Source of the DNA: Paludibacter sp. UBA5753
Lineage (GTDB): Bacteria; Bacteroidota; Bacteroidia; Bacteroidales; Paludibacteraceae
Assembly: GCA_002427615.1 (NCBI GenBank)
Contig: DIFH01000001.1
Span: 5,309-11,922 of the forward strand
Length of the DNA: 6,614 nt
Reading direction: 5' to 3'
Position numbers and translations under genes: made by a program. Shown here piece after piece: positions 1-6,521 of this stretch; positions within the stretch are counted from its first letter, which is position 1; every line of letters begins with the position of its first letter. A model generated the notes under the pieces. That model ran no database searches, was not told where the DNA came from, and worked only from the letters and a program-made list of their open reading frames with translations.

Positions 1-74
1 ATACATAACAATCAACTAAATGACTAATTATTATCAAATTTATGAGGGCGCTGAGTAATTACAAATATTTATTG

Positions 75-82
75 TATTTTTG
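75..82 (+). promoter_or_regulatory. Candidate Bacteroidota -7 promoter element for the Type IIG gene
   Basis: The octamer TATTTTTG matches the Bacteroidota -7 consensus TAnnTTTG exactly. No good TTTG box is found about 20 bases upstream, so support rests on the -7 box alone. If used, transcription would start near position 89. That leaves almost no leader before the ATG at 93, but a leader of about 30 bases before the alternative ATG at 120. Confidence 0.4.
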
Positions 83-92
83 AGGGGTAAAT

Positions 93-3083
93 ATGATACT
101 ATTCAATTTTTATTTTAAAATGATAACTAAGGAAGCCGCTTATAAAAAGATAACTGAATTGGTTGAACGTTTCGAGGAGCAATTTGCCTCTTACAAAAAA
201 TCAGACTATAACGAAACACTTACCCGCCGTGATTTTATCGACCCTTTTTTCAAAGCATTGGGTTGGGATATTGACAATGAAGAAGGTTACGCACAATCGT
301 ACCGCGAAGTAATTCACGAAGACAAAGTAAAAGTAGGTAGAGCAACCAAAGCGCCCGATTATTCCTTTCGGTTAAGCGGCGGCAAACGATTGTTTTTTGT
401 GGAAGCAAAGAAACCAAGTGTTTCCATAAAAGATGAAATACAACCTGCTTATCAGGTTCGCCGTTATGGTTGGAGTGCAAAGCTATCGGTAAGTGTAATA
501 ACCGATTTCGAAGAATTCGCCCTATATGATTGCACACGAAGACCTTTTCCCACCGATAAAGCGTCAGTAGCTCGTATAAAATACATTAACTTCAAAGATT
601 ATCTGAAAGAATTCGACTTTATTTGGGACACCTTTTCGAAGGAACGGGTGCTGAAAGGAAGTTTCGATAAATTTATAGCGGGCAATGCCAATAAAAGAGG
701 AACTGCCACGGTTGATAAAGAATTTCTTATTTCGCTGGACAGTTGGCGAACTTATCTGGCAACTTCCATTAGTTTGCGAAATAAAGAACTGAACGAGGAT
801 GAAATCAATTTTGCCGTTCAGCAAACGATTGATCGTCTTATTTTCTTACGAATAGCCGAAGACAGAGGGGTTGAACCCTATGGAAACTTACAGGTTGCGA
901 TAAAACAGGGTGATTATTATCAAAATCTATTCAGCATTTTCAAAGAAGCCGACGACAAGTATAATTCCGGTTTATTTGACCTGAAAAAAGATATGATAAG
1001 TCAGGCTCTGAAAATTGACAACAAGGTAATAAAAACCATTCTGAATGAGCTGTATTACCCGATTAGTCCGTATGAGTTTTCAGTACTTTCGGTTGAAATT
1101 TTAGGAAGCGCTTACGAACAGTTTCTGGGAAAAGTAATCCGTATAACTCCTGCACATCATGCCGTTATTGAAGATAAGCCTGAAGTACGAAAAGCGGGCG
1201 GTGTTTATTATACGCCTCAATATATTGTGGAATATATTGTGAAAAATACGGTAGGTAAATTGATTGAAGGGAAAAAGCCAAATGAAATCAGCAAAATCAG
1301 AATTGTGGACCCTGCCTGTGGTAGCGGCAGTTTCTTAATCGGCGCTTACCAGTATTTGCTTGATTATCATAAAGATTTTTATTCCAACAATGGAAAACCC
1401 TCTAAAGGAGGCGCTAAAAACAATCCGTTAACACCCGAAGGCAACCTTACCACTGCCGAAAAGAAACGTATTTTGCTCAATAACATTTATGGAGTAGATA
1501 TTGATGTAAACGCTGTGGAAGTTACCAAACTCAGTTTATTACTCAAATGTATGGAAGGCGAGACTTCCGCTTCCATATCGCATCAGTTATCCATGTTTCA
1601 CGAAAGGGTTTTGCCATCGCTCGAAAACAATATCAAAGATGGAAACAGTTTGGTGGATATGGATTATAAAGAAGGGATAATAGATTTTGAGGAGATTAAA
1701 TCCGTGAAGCCTTTCAGTTGGGAAGTGGCGTTTTCGGAAGTATTTAGCCGCGACGTTGAAATTGATAAAAGATTACCCTTTAAAAAGCAATTTAATAAAG
1801 TAAAGAATCTTCATGAGGAAACGGATAAACTGATTGATTCACTGACAGCTAAGGAACCGCTTGTAGGTTATAAAAAGATAAATTCAGGTTTTGACGTTGT
1901 CATTGGTAATCCTCCCTACGTGAAAGTAAGCGACAAAGAAGTTATTAATTATTTCGACCGGAAATACACTTATCAGGATTATCAACAAGATTTATACCTG
2001 TTGTTTTTAGAACGATACAAAAAATTATTGGTTACGGGCGGTAAGTTAGGTATCATTATTCCAAACACATGGTTACAATCCATAAGATTCAGAAATATCC
2101 GTCGTTATTTAGTGAATCAGTATTATTGGGAACGGATTCTCGATATAAAAGAACATATTTTTAAAGCGGTGGTGGATACACACGTTTTAATATTCGAAAA
2201 AAACGATTACATTAAAAATTCATCGCTAATAATCGACACCTACCAAAAAGGAAAAATCGAATTTTCGCAGGAAATAAATCAGGATAATTTGCCCGACAAT
2301 GGCGATATTATTAATGTTGTATCGAACGATGAAGAAAAACTACTTTTCGAAAAGATAAAGGAGAAATCTGTTTTTATAAAAGATGTTTCAAAAGTGTACA
2401 ATGGTGTTAAACCTTTCGAAAAAGGGAAAGGTACACCTCCTCAAACTGAAGAAACAATGAAATTTAAACCTTTTGTAAAAGAGAATCAGCCTAAACCTTT
2501 TGGTGAAAACTGGTTCCCTTTAATGAGAGGTAGTTTAATGAACAAATACGAAAACCGCTGGAACAATAACAGTTGGATTCAGTATGGCGAATGGCTGGCA
2601 GCTCCCAGAGACAAGAAAATCTTTGAAGCCGACGAAAAGATCATTGTTCGCCAAACCGGCGATAGCATTATTGCAACAATTATTGGTAAAAATATTATAG
2701 CAAGAGATAATCTGCACATTTTGATTTCAACAGGTTTAAGCCATAAATTTATTCTGGGAATTTTAAACGCAAAGCTGACGGACTTTTATTATCATCAAAT
2801 AAATCCGGAACGTGGCGAAGTGCTGGCTCAAGTAAAGAAAAATCATGTGGAGCAGCTGCCTCTGCCCAAAATAAATGAAAAGAATCAGCCATTTCATAAT
2901 CAAATCATCAGTTATGTTGAACAAATTTTGCAGTTACACAAAGATTTACAAACAGAAAATTTACAGAGCAAGAAAGGGCATCTTGAAAGTAGTATCAAAT
3001 ATTGTGAAAGCAAAATAGATGAACTGGTTTATCAGCTTTACGAATTGACAGATGAAGAAAAAAGAATAGTGGAGGGAAAATGA
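93..3083 (+). CDS. Type IIG-like restriction-modification enzyme (fused PD-(D/E)XK nuclease and N6-adenine methyltransferase)
   Basis: A 996-residue single-chain enzyme predicted to methylate adenine at N6 and to cut DNA lacking that mark. Seen in order: an HsdR-N-like nuclease domain with PD at residues 88-89 and EAK at 104-106; a helical linker (about 200-350, with FLRIAEDRG and YEQFLGKVI); methyltransferase motif X GGVYYTP (369-375); motif I DPACGSGSF (396-404), which binds S-adenosylmethionine; YGVDID (466-471); motif IV NPPY (606-609), the catalytic signature of N6-adenine enzymes. The last ~350 residues resemble a TaqI-like target-recognition domain and end in long helices, as in Eco57I-type enzymes. 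The length suits the family and all key motifs are intact, so it is probably active. The start at 93 has GAGGGG five bases upstream. However, the first nine residues are oddly hydrophobic, and Met10 (position 120) is a credible alternative. No separate methylase or nuclease gene is nearby. The recognition site cannot be read from sequence. Confidence 0.93.
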   Translation: MILFNFYFKMITKEAAYKKITELVERFEEQFASYKKSDYNETLTRRDFIDPFFKALGWDIDNEEGYAQSYREVIHEDKVKVGRATKAPDYSFRLSGGKRLFFVEAKKPSVSIKDEIQPAYQVRRYGWSAKLSVSVITDFEEFALYDCTRRPFPTDKASVARIKYINFKDYLKEFDFIWDTFSKERVLKGSFDKFIAGNANKRGTATVDKEFLISLDSWRTYLATSISLRNKELNEDEINFAVQQTIDRLIFLRIAEDRGVEPYGNLQVAIKQGDYYQNLFSIFKEADDKYNSGLFDLKKDMISQALKIDNKVIKTILNELYYPISPYEFSVLSVEILGSAYEQFLGKVIRITPAHHAVIEDKPEVRKAGGVYYTPQYIVEYIVKNTVGKLIEGKKPNEISKIRIVDPACGSGSFLIGAYQYLLDYHKDFYSNNGKPSKGGAKNNPLTPEGNLTTAEKKRILLNNIYGVDIDVNAVEVTKLSLLLKCMEGETSASISHQLSMFHERVLPSLENNIKDGNSLVDMDYKEGIIDFEEIKSVKPFSWEVAFSEVFSRDVEIDKRLPFKKQFNKVKNLHEETDKLIDSLTAKEPLVGYKKINSGFDVVIGNPPYVKVSDKEVINYFDRKYTYQDYQQDLYLLFLERYKKLLVTGGKLGIIIPNTWLQSIRFRNIRRYLVNQYYWERILDIKEHIFKAVVDTHVLIFEKNDYIKNSSLIIDTYQKGKIEFSQEINQDNLPDNGDIINVVSNDEEKLLFEKIKEKSVFIKDVSKVYNGVKPFEKGKGTPPQTEETMKFKPFVKENQPKPFGENWFPLMRGSLMNKYENRWNNNSWIQYGEWLAAPRDKKIFEADEKIIVRQTGDSIIATIIGKNIIARDNLHILISTGLSHKFILGILNAKLTDFYYHQINPERGEVLAQVKKNHVEQLPLPKINEKNQPFHNQIISYVEQILQLHKDLQTENLQSKKGHLESSIKYCESKIDELVYQLYELTDEEKRIVEGK

Positions 3084-3310
3084 AAAGTACAACACAACTA
3101 AAACTGGACGATGTCTTGCTCAATGCCGAAAGCTACATTGAGCAAATGAAAACTATGGACGACAAGACGCTCTCGAGAAATATCGATTTGTTTCGTGAAC
3201 AAATGGAACGGGCTTATAAGCAAGGGAATAAAGAAGCATACGAATTGCTTTACGAATACGAACTGCAAACAATCGTTGCAAGAATGAGTAAAATGGAAAA
3301 TGAGGTTTAA
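3080..3310 (+). CDS. Small helical protein of unknown function, coupled to the Type IIG gene
   Basis: I do not recognise this 76-residue protein. It is rich in charged residues and almost wholly helix-forming, with no cysteine and no membrane segment. No helix-turn-helix pattern is evident, so there is no positive reason to call it a controller protein. Its ATG overlaps the stop codon of the Type IIG gene (ATGA, four shared bases), which suggests translational coupling and a role tied to that enzyme. Codon usage and composition match the upstream gene. The frame stops at TAA (3308-3310), but the -1 frame continues smoothly with LKELLRQSEQVEYWLQTGN. This suggests that the gene was once longer and lost one base in the T run at 3306-3308. 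The product may therefore be a C-terminally truncated form. Alternatively, 76 residues may be its true length. Confidence 0.7.
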   Translation: MKSTTQLKLDDVLLNAESYIEQMKTMDDKTLSRNIDLFREQMERAYKQGNKEAYELLYEYELQTIVARMSKMENEV

Positions 3311-3483
3311 AAGAACTACTTCGACAATCCGAACAAGTAGAGTATTGGTTGCAAACCGGCAATAGCGAAGGTAGTGAAAACGACCACGTTAGCGGAAGTT
3401 TTTTGTTAATTGTTTCCCTCTTGTTCCTCTCATCCCTCGGATTTGCAATTCATGGTTTGCACTTAATGAATAAGTTAGCATAG
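3307..3483 (+). pseudogene. Possible out-of-frame 3' remnant of the small coupled gene
   Basis: In the -1 frame relative to the 76-codon gene, an open stretch runs without a stop from 3307 to a TAG at 3481-3483. Its first part, LKELLRQSEQVEYWLQTGN, continues the charged helical character of the preceding protein. Adding one T to the run at 3306-3308 would join the two frames. The later part (from about 3385) translates to a leucine-rich hydrophobic run. That may be a real membrane segment or simply the result of a pyrimidine-rich non-coding stretch. I see no independent start codon that would make this a separate gene. Confidence 0.4.
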
Positions 3484-3624
3484 CTTCAGGCGAGATAACT
3501 ATGACTGGGGGAATAAAAGAAGTTTATAACTTCACCAGCATAAAACAGATGCAAACTGTACGGGTTATCAGCACAAGTCCCCGCTTCGTTAATATTTGCG
3601 CTATGCAGGGATTCTGACAGAGAT
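3311..3624. other. Gene-poor interval with inverted repeats, between the restriction locus and the tRNA
   Basis: No intact gene is visible here apart from the frameshifted remnant in its first half. AACG (3379-3382) and CGTT (3387-3390) form a short hairpin followed eight bases later by six T, a weak candidate terminator for the + strand operon. GCATAGC (3478-3484) is matched by GCTATGC (3600-3606). Between them, GGGG (3507-3510) can pair with CCCC near 3579-3582, and small hairpins lie inside, so the stretch could fold into a branched structure. I cannot assign a function. A structured RNA or a recombination scar are both possible. Confidence 0.35.
3519..3533 (-). terminator. Weak intrinsic terminator candidate downstream of the tRNA
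   Basis: A palindrome with a 6-bp stem and 3-base loop (GAAGTT TAT AACTTC) is followed on the minus strand by TTTTATT. It lies about 90 bases beyond the tRNA 3' end. The stem is AT-rich and short, so the call is tentative. Confidence 0.3.
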
Positions 3625-3699
3625 TGGTAGTGCGTAGCAGAATCGAACTGCTATCTTCGGATTGAGGAACCGATCTCCTAACCATTAGAGGAACGCACC
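3625..3699 (-). tRNA. tRNA-Glu (anticodon CTC), CCA encoded, with an atypical anticodon loop
   Basis: The minus strand folds into a full cloverleaf. The acceptor stem GGTGCGT pairs with ACGCACT (7 bp, the first a G-T pair), followed by discriminator A and an encoded CCA (3625-3627). The D stem CTCT/GGAG encloses loop AATGGTTA. The anticodon arm is TCGGT/TCCGA. A 4-base variable region is followed by T stem AGCAG/CTGCT with loop TTCGATT. The anticodon CTC lies at 3664-3666 and reads the glutamate codon GAG; the D arm also has the look of tRNA-Glu. Two oddities are visible. Position 33 is C where nearly all tRNAs have U, and the innermost anticodon-stem pair (31-39) is a T-T mismatch. A matching promoter lies just upstream, so it is probably transcribed. 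It may be a functional minor isoacceptor or a drifting spare copy. Confidence 0.82.
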
Positions 3700-3729
3700 A
3701 GGATAGTCACTTGCAAAAAATAACGGGCA

Positions 3730-3765
3730 CAAATTTACATTTATTTTTAATAAAAAACAAATTTA
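3730..3765 (-). promoter_or_regulatory. Bacteroidota-type promoter for the tRNA gene
   Basis: On the minus strand, TTTG (3758-3761) is followed after exactly 20 bases by TAAATTTG (3730-3737). This fits the Bacteroidota primary sigma factor pattern of a -33 TTTG and a -7 TAnnTTTG. The predicted start, around 3723, leaves a leader of some 24 bases before the tRNA. The tRNA can thus be transcribed independently of umuDC, which reads in the same direction from upstream. Confidence 0.65.
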
Positions 3766-3873
3766 CCGGCTGGTGAATCCGTTTTTTATCAGACAAACTT
3801 ACATAGAAAGATACGATTTATAAGCGGGTCAATATAAAAATCCTGAGAGAGTTATAGCGGAAAGATATGTTTT

Positions 3874-5136
3874 TTATTCTGCTTTTACGACCAATATATC
3901 TTTTAAATTAGTTGTATAACAAGGCGAAAGTTTCTCGTTTTTCAATTTCCATTTTCGGTCAAATCCCTGTGCAGCAATCTTTACCTTTTGCCTACCATAC
4001 GAAGCGTTAAGTTTATCCATTACTCCCATAACTTTATTATACTTTATTCGGTCGCGTGTATCAAACAGATCTGCCTGTAGTGGTCTTTCCGGGCTTATCT
4101 CACTAACTATTACACCAGCCTTTTTATATTGATACCCCTCTTTGAAAATTGACTGTAAGCCTCTTAGTGCATAATCAATAAACTCTGTACTATCATTACT
4201 TGATACAGATAATTGCATTACAGCCTGATTATAATATTGAGGTTGATTGGTGGCAAACGGATTTGTATGGATAAAAACAATAATCACAGCAGCGGTAGAT
4301 TTCTGGGCTCTCAACTTTTCAGCACAACCCGCAGCAAAATTCGCAATTGCTTCTGAAATAGGTTCAAGAGTAGTTAGCTTTTCACCAAAACTTCGAGAAG
4401 TACAAATTGTTTTCTTCGACTTGGGCGATTCTGTTTCAATACATGGAGTTCCTCGCAATTCAAGCCACGTTCTTTCACCTATTACACCCATTTGCTGTCT
4501 TACCCAACCTTTGCTTCGCTGTGTAAAATCCCAGGCTGTATTCACACTGGAGTATTCAAGTTTCTTTGTATATTGTCTACCTATGCCCCATACGTCGCCA
4601 ATTTTTGTCAGTTTTAGCGCTTTCTCGCGTTTTTCGTCATTGTCTATTATACATACACCTTTATATGCCATATACTTCTTTGCAAAGTTATTCGCCACTT
4701 TTGCAAGCGTTTTAGTAGGTGCAATTCCCAAACTTACAGGAATCCCGGTATTTTTCTTTACCGTCCGTACCAACTTACCGCCCATTTCATTGAGGTCGAT
4801 ATTCTCAAACCCATTCAGGAAAAGAAATGCTTCGTCAATAGAATAGATTTCCATTTCAGGCACCAATGCGCCAATAGTCGTCATAACGCGTTGCGACATA
4901 TCGCCATACAAAACATAATTTGACGAAAATACAGCCACCTGATTACTTTCAATCAGTTCCTTTAATTTGAATGCAGGTTCGCCCATAGGAATACCTAATG
5001 CTTTTGCTTCTGCTGACCGTGCAATAACACAACCGTCATTGTTGGATAAAACAACGATTGCTTTGCCGTTTAGTGAAGGTTGAAATACCCTTTCACATGA
5101 TGCATAAAAATTATTACAATCAATTAAGCCGTACAT
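3874..5136 (-). CDS. umuC: DNA polymerase V catalytic subunit UmuC (Y-family translesion polymerase)
   Basis: A 420-residue Y-family polymerase that copies past damaged bases, including abasic sites, when bound to cleaved UmuD. Its length is close to that of E. coli UmuC (422). Metal-binding acidic residues are present: D6 in GLIDCNNFYASCE, and D101 and E102 in YSIDEAF. The fingers segment SNNDGCVIARS spans 31-41, SLGIAPTKTLAKVANNFAK lies at 135-153, and a helix-hairpin-helix (IGDVWGIG) at 179-186. The little-finger region follows, starting near the SRSFGE motif (247-252). QADLF at 354-358 fits the sliding-clamp-binding consensus QLxLF, in about the position of the clamp motif of E. coli UmuC. 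The ATG directly follows the umuD stop (TAAATG, no gap), so translation is surely coupled. No defect is seen. The distinction from DinB or ImuB is clear from the N-terminal motifs and the umuD partner. Confidence 0.96.
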   Translation of the reverse strand: MYGLIDCNNFYASCERVFQPSLNGKAIVVLSNNDGCVIARSAEAKALGIPMGEPAFKLKELIESNQVAVFSSNYVLYGDMSQRVMTTIGALVPEMEIYSIDEAFLFLNGFENIDLNEMGGKLVRTVKKNTGIPVSLGIAPTKTLAKVANNFAKKYMAYKGVCIIDNDEKREKALKLTKIGDVWGIGRQYTKKLEYSSVNTAWDFTQRSKGWVRQQMGVIGERTWLELRGTPCIETESPKSKKTICTSRSFGEKLTTLEPISEAIANFAAGCAEKLRAQKSTAAVIIVFIHTNPFATNQPQYYNQAVMQLSVSSNDSTEFIDYALRGLQSIFKEGYQYKKAGVIVSEISPERPLQADLFDTRDRIKYNKVMGVMDKLNASYGRQKVKIAAQGFDRKWKLKNEKLSPCYTTNLKDILVVKAE

Positions 5137-5613
5137 TTATCGTTTATGGTTTTTAATAGAATAGGTTACAATACCCCAAATACAGAAATTATTCTCCTCA
5201 GTTACTTTAATGGGTTCAAACTTAGAGTTTGCAGGTACTAGATAAACAGCGTCAGTATCAAATTTAATATATTTCAAAGTGAACTCACCGTCTATAAAAC
5301 AAACTGCTGTATCACCGTCCTTTGGTTCAAGGCTTTTATCAATAACCAAAATGTCACCGTCCATAATACCAGCGTCTTGCATAGAAGTTCCTTTCACCCG
5401 AGCATAAAAGGTACTTGACGGATTACTAATTAATTCTGTATTTAAGTCTATTTTTAAATCAATATAATCTTGTGCCGGACTTGGAAAACCAGCCACAATA
5501 CCCCCGTCGATAAAAGGCAATTCCACCTGTGAACTTGTGTTGGCGGAATAAAAGTCAAGGTTGGTTGAATTAGCTATTTTTTTGATATGCTGCATATTAT
5601 TTTTTTTACTCAT
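5137..5613 (-). CDS. umuD: Polymerase V accessory subunit UmuD (self-cleaving LexA-like serine peptidase)
   Basis: A 158-residue S24-family protein. On RecA-ssDNA filaments it should cut itself to give UmuD', which joins UmuC as active polymerase V. The cleavage site is A41-G42 in VAGFPSPA. The catalytic dyad is S77 (KGTSMQDAG) and K114 (FTLKYIK), and their spacing of 37 residues equals that of E. coli UmuD (S60/K97). GDILVIDKS (86-94) and the end of the fold, IWGIVTYSI, are typical. There is no DNA-binding domain, so it is not LexA. The N-terminal arm removed by cleavage is about 41 residues, against 24 in E. coli. Met7 is an alternative start that would shorten it to 35. The upstream bases are A/T-rich without a Shine-Dalgarno sequence. 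It is first gene of the umuDC operon and diverges from the SRAP gene. Confidence 0.95.
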   Translation of the reverse strand: MSKKNNMQHIKKIANSTNLDFYSANTSSQVELPFIDGGIVAGFPSPAQDYIDLKIDLNTELISNPSSTFYARVKGTSMQDAGIMDGDILVIDKSLEPKDGDTAVCFIDGEFTLKYIKFDTDAVYLVPANSKFEPIKVTEENNFCIWGIVTYSIKNHKR

Positions 5614-5658
5614 TTTAAAGTTAGGGTTTACAAAGTAAGCTATTTTGTTTTATAAATC

Positions 5659-5711
5659 TTCATACATTTGAACCAATAATATATTTCGAATGTTCATTTA
5701 ATAGTTTGAAC
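5659..5711. promoter_or_regulatory. Candidate operator with TTCA/TGAA inverted repeats between umuDC and the SRAP gene
   Basis: The 136-base divergent gap contains two inverted repeats with related half-sites: TTCATACATTTGAA (5659-5672, TTCA-N6-TGAA) and GTTCATTTAATAGTTTGAAC (5692-5711, GTTCA-N10-TGAAC). Between them lies a TTCGAA palindrome (5685-5690). A shared operator would let one damage-responsive repressor control both transcription units. I cannot match the pattern with confidence to a named LexA box, and no repressor gene is in the window. The differing spacer lengths are a weakness. Confidence 0.4.
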
Positions 5712-5749
5712 TTTTCCCCGATTATCAAATCCCTAATTTATAAAACAGT

Positions 5750-6517
5750 ATGTGTTTTACAGTAGCCATTGTTCGTGAAGGCGTATTAATGACAGCCGAG
5801 CAATATTACAATAGCCTTCCAGCAAAAATCAGAAAGAGAAAAAGGAATCCGATTGAACCGGAAATCCCAAATCTATACATGGTCAGTGGCTTTTCACATC
5901 CCAAACTACCTGTAATTACTGATAATGATTTTGTGTTAAAGGAGTGGGGATTAATCCCTGATTGGACTCCCTCAGTTCAACAGGCTGAGCAATTGCGCAA
6001 CCTCACATTAAATGCAAAGGGTGAAAAAGTTTTTGAGAAACCTTCTTTTCGCAAAAACATACTTTCTAATCGTTGTCTTTTGCCTGTTAGTGGTTTTTTT
6101 GAATGGAGGGTATTCAACAATAACAAATACCCATATTTCATTCAACCGAGTGATGCCCCTGGCTTCTTGTTAGCTTCCGTTTTCGATAAATGGATAGATA
6201 CTACAACTGGTGAAATACATGATACTTTCAGCATTCTTACTACTCCTGCCAATCCATTAATGGAATTGATTCATAATGTCAAAAAGCGAATGCCTTTAAT
6301 TTTGGATATTGAAACAGCTGACAACTGGCTTAATCCACACACAACAAATGAGCAAATAAAATCATTGATTCAGCCTTATGACGAAAACAAAATGAAAGCT
6401 CATACGATTTCAAAAGTGGCAAGTAATTCAAAAATCAATCGAAATTTTAAAGAAATACTTGAACCTGTTTCTTACCCTGAACTTAACCAACAAACACTAT
6501 TTTCAGGTATTATATGA
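5750..6517 (+). CDS. SRAP-domain protein (YedK/HMCES family), abasic-site DNA-protein crosslinking
   Basis: A 255-residue SRAP protein. The family binds abasic sites in single-stranded DNA and forms a covalent thiazolidine crosslink through Cys2 after removal of Met1, shielding the lesion from strand breakage and error-prone bypass. Catalytic residues are visible: C2 (MCFTV), N88 (LNAKGEK), E118 (GFFEW) and H175 (IHNVKKRMP). The N-to-E spacing of 30 equals that of E. coli YedK (N75/E105). WGLIPDW (66-72) and KRMPLIL (179-185) are also typical. The need for Cys2 fixes the start at this ATG. The C-terminal tail contains QQTLF (247-251), resembling a sliding-clamp-binding motif. The gene diverges from umuDC across 136 bases, a known association for this family with SOS genes, and likely shares its control. 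Older annotations call it an SOS response-associated peptidase. Confidence 0.94.
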   Translation: MCFTVAIVREGVLMTAEQYYNSLPAKIRKRKRNPIEPEIPNLYMVSGFSHPKLPVITDNDFVLKEWGLIPDWTPSVQQAEQLRNLTLNAKGEKVFEKPSFRKNILSNRCLLPVSGFFEWRVFNNNKYPYFIQPSDAPGFLLASVFDKWIDTTTGEIHDTFSILTTPANPLMELIHNVKKRMPLILDIETADNWLNPHTTNEQIKSLIQPYDENKMKAHTISKVASNSKINRNFKEILEPVSYPELNQQTLFSGII

Positions 6518-6521
6518 ACAA

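Noticed and set aside
250..824. Two minus-strand open frames of 95 and 86 codons
   Set aside because: Both are antisense to the nuclease domain of the Type IIG enzyme, with no recognisable domain or promoter.
2535..2717. A 60-codon minus-strand open frame
   Set aside because: It is antisense to the target-recognition part of the Type IIG enzyme and has no independent support.
93..3083. BREX PglX methyltransferase as an alternative identity
   Set aside because: The protein has its own PD-(D/E)XK nuclease domain and there are no BREX partner genes, so Type IIG fits better.
3300..3315. Programmed -1 frameshift at TTTAAAA
   Set aside because: The zero frame reads GTT TAA across this site, so the heptamer is not in the phase needed for canonical tandem slippage. 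A simple one-base loss is more likely.
3153..3362. A 69-codon minus-strand open frame rich in cysteine and serine
   Set aside because: It is antisense to the small coupled gene, and its composition is that of a reverse reading of a charged helical protein.
3380..3610. Integron attC site
   Set aside because: GTTAGCG and similar words drew attention, but no RYYYAAC...GTTRRRY pair bounds the fold, and no integrase or cassette array is present.
3806..3869. Imperfect repeat GAAAGATACG / GAAAGATATG downstream of umuC
   Set aside because: The two copies are short, imperfect and AT-rich, and have no further structure. No CRISPR array or long repeat is present anywhere in the window.
4247..4846. A 199-codon open frame on the + strand
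   Set aside because: It lies entirely antisense inside umuC, whose motifs are intact. The translation is hydrophobic, of low complexity and shows no domain, so it is a shadow of the real gene.
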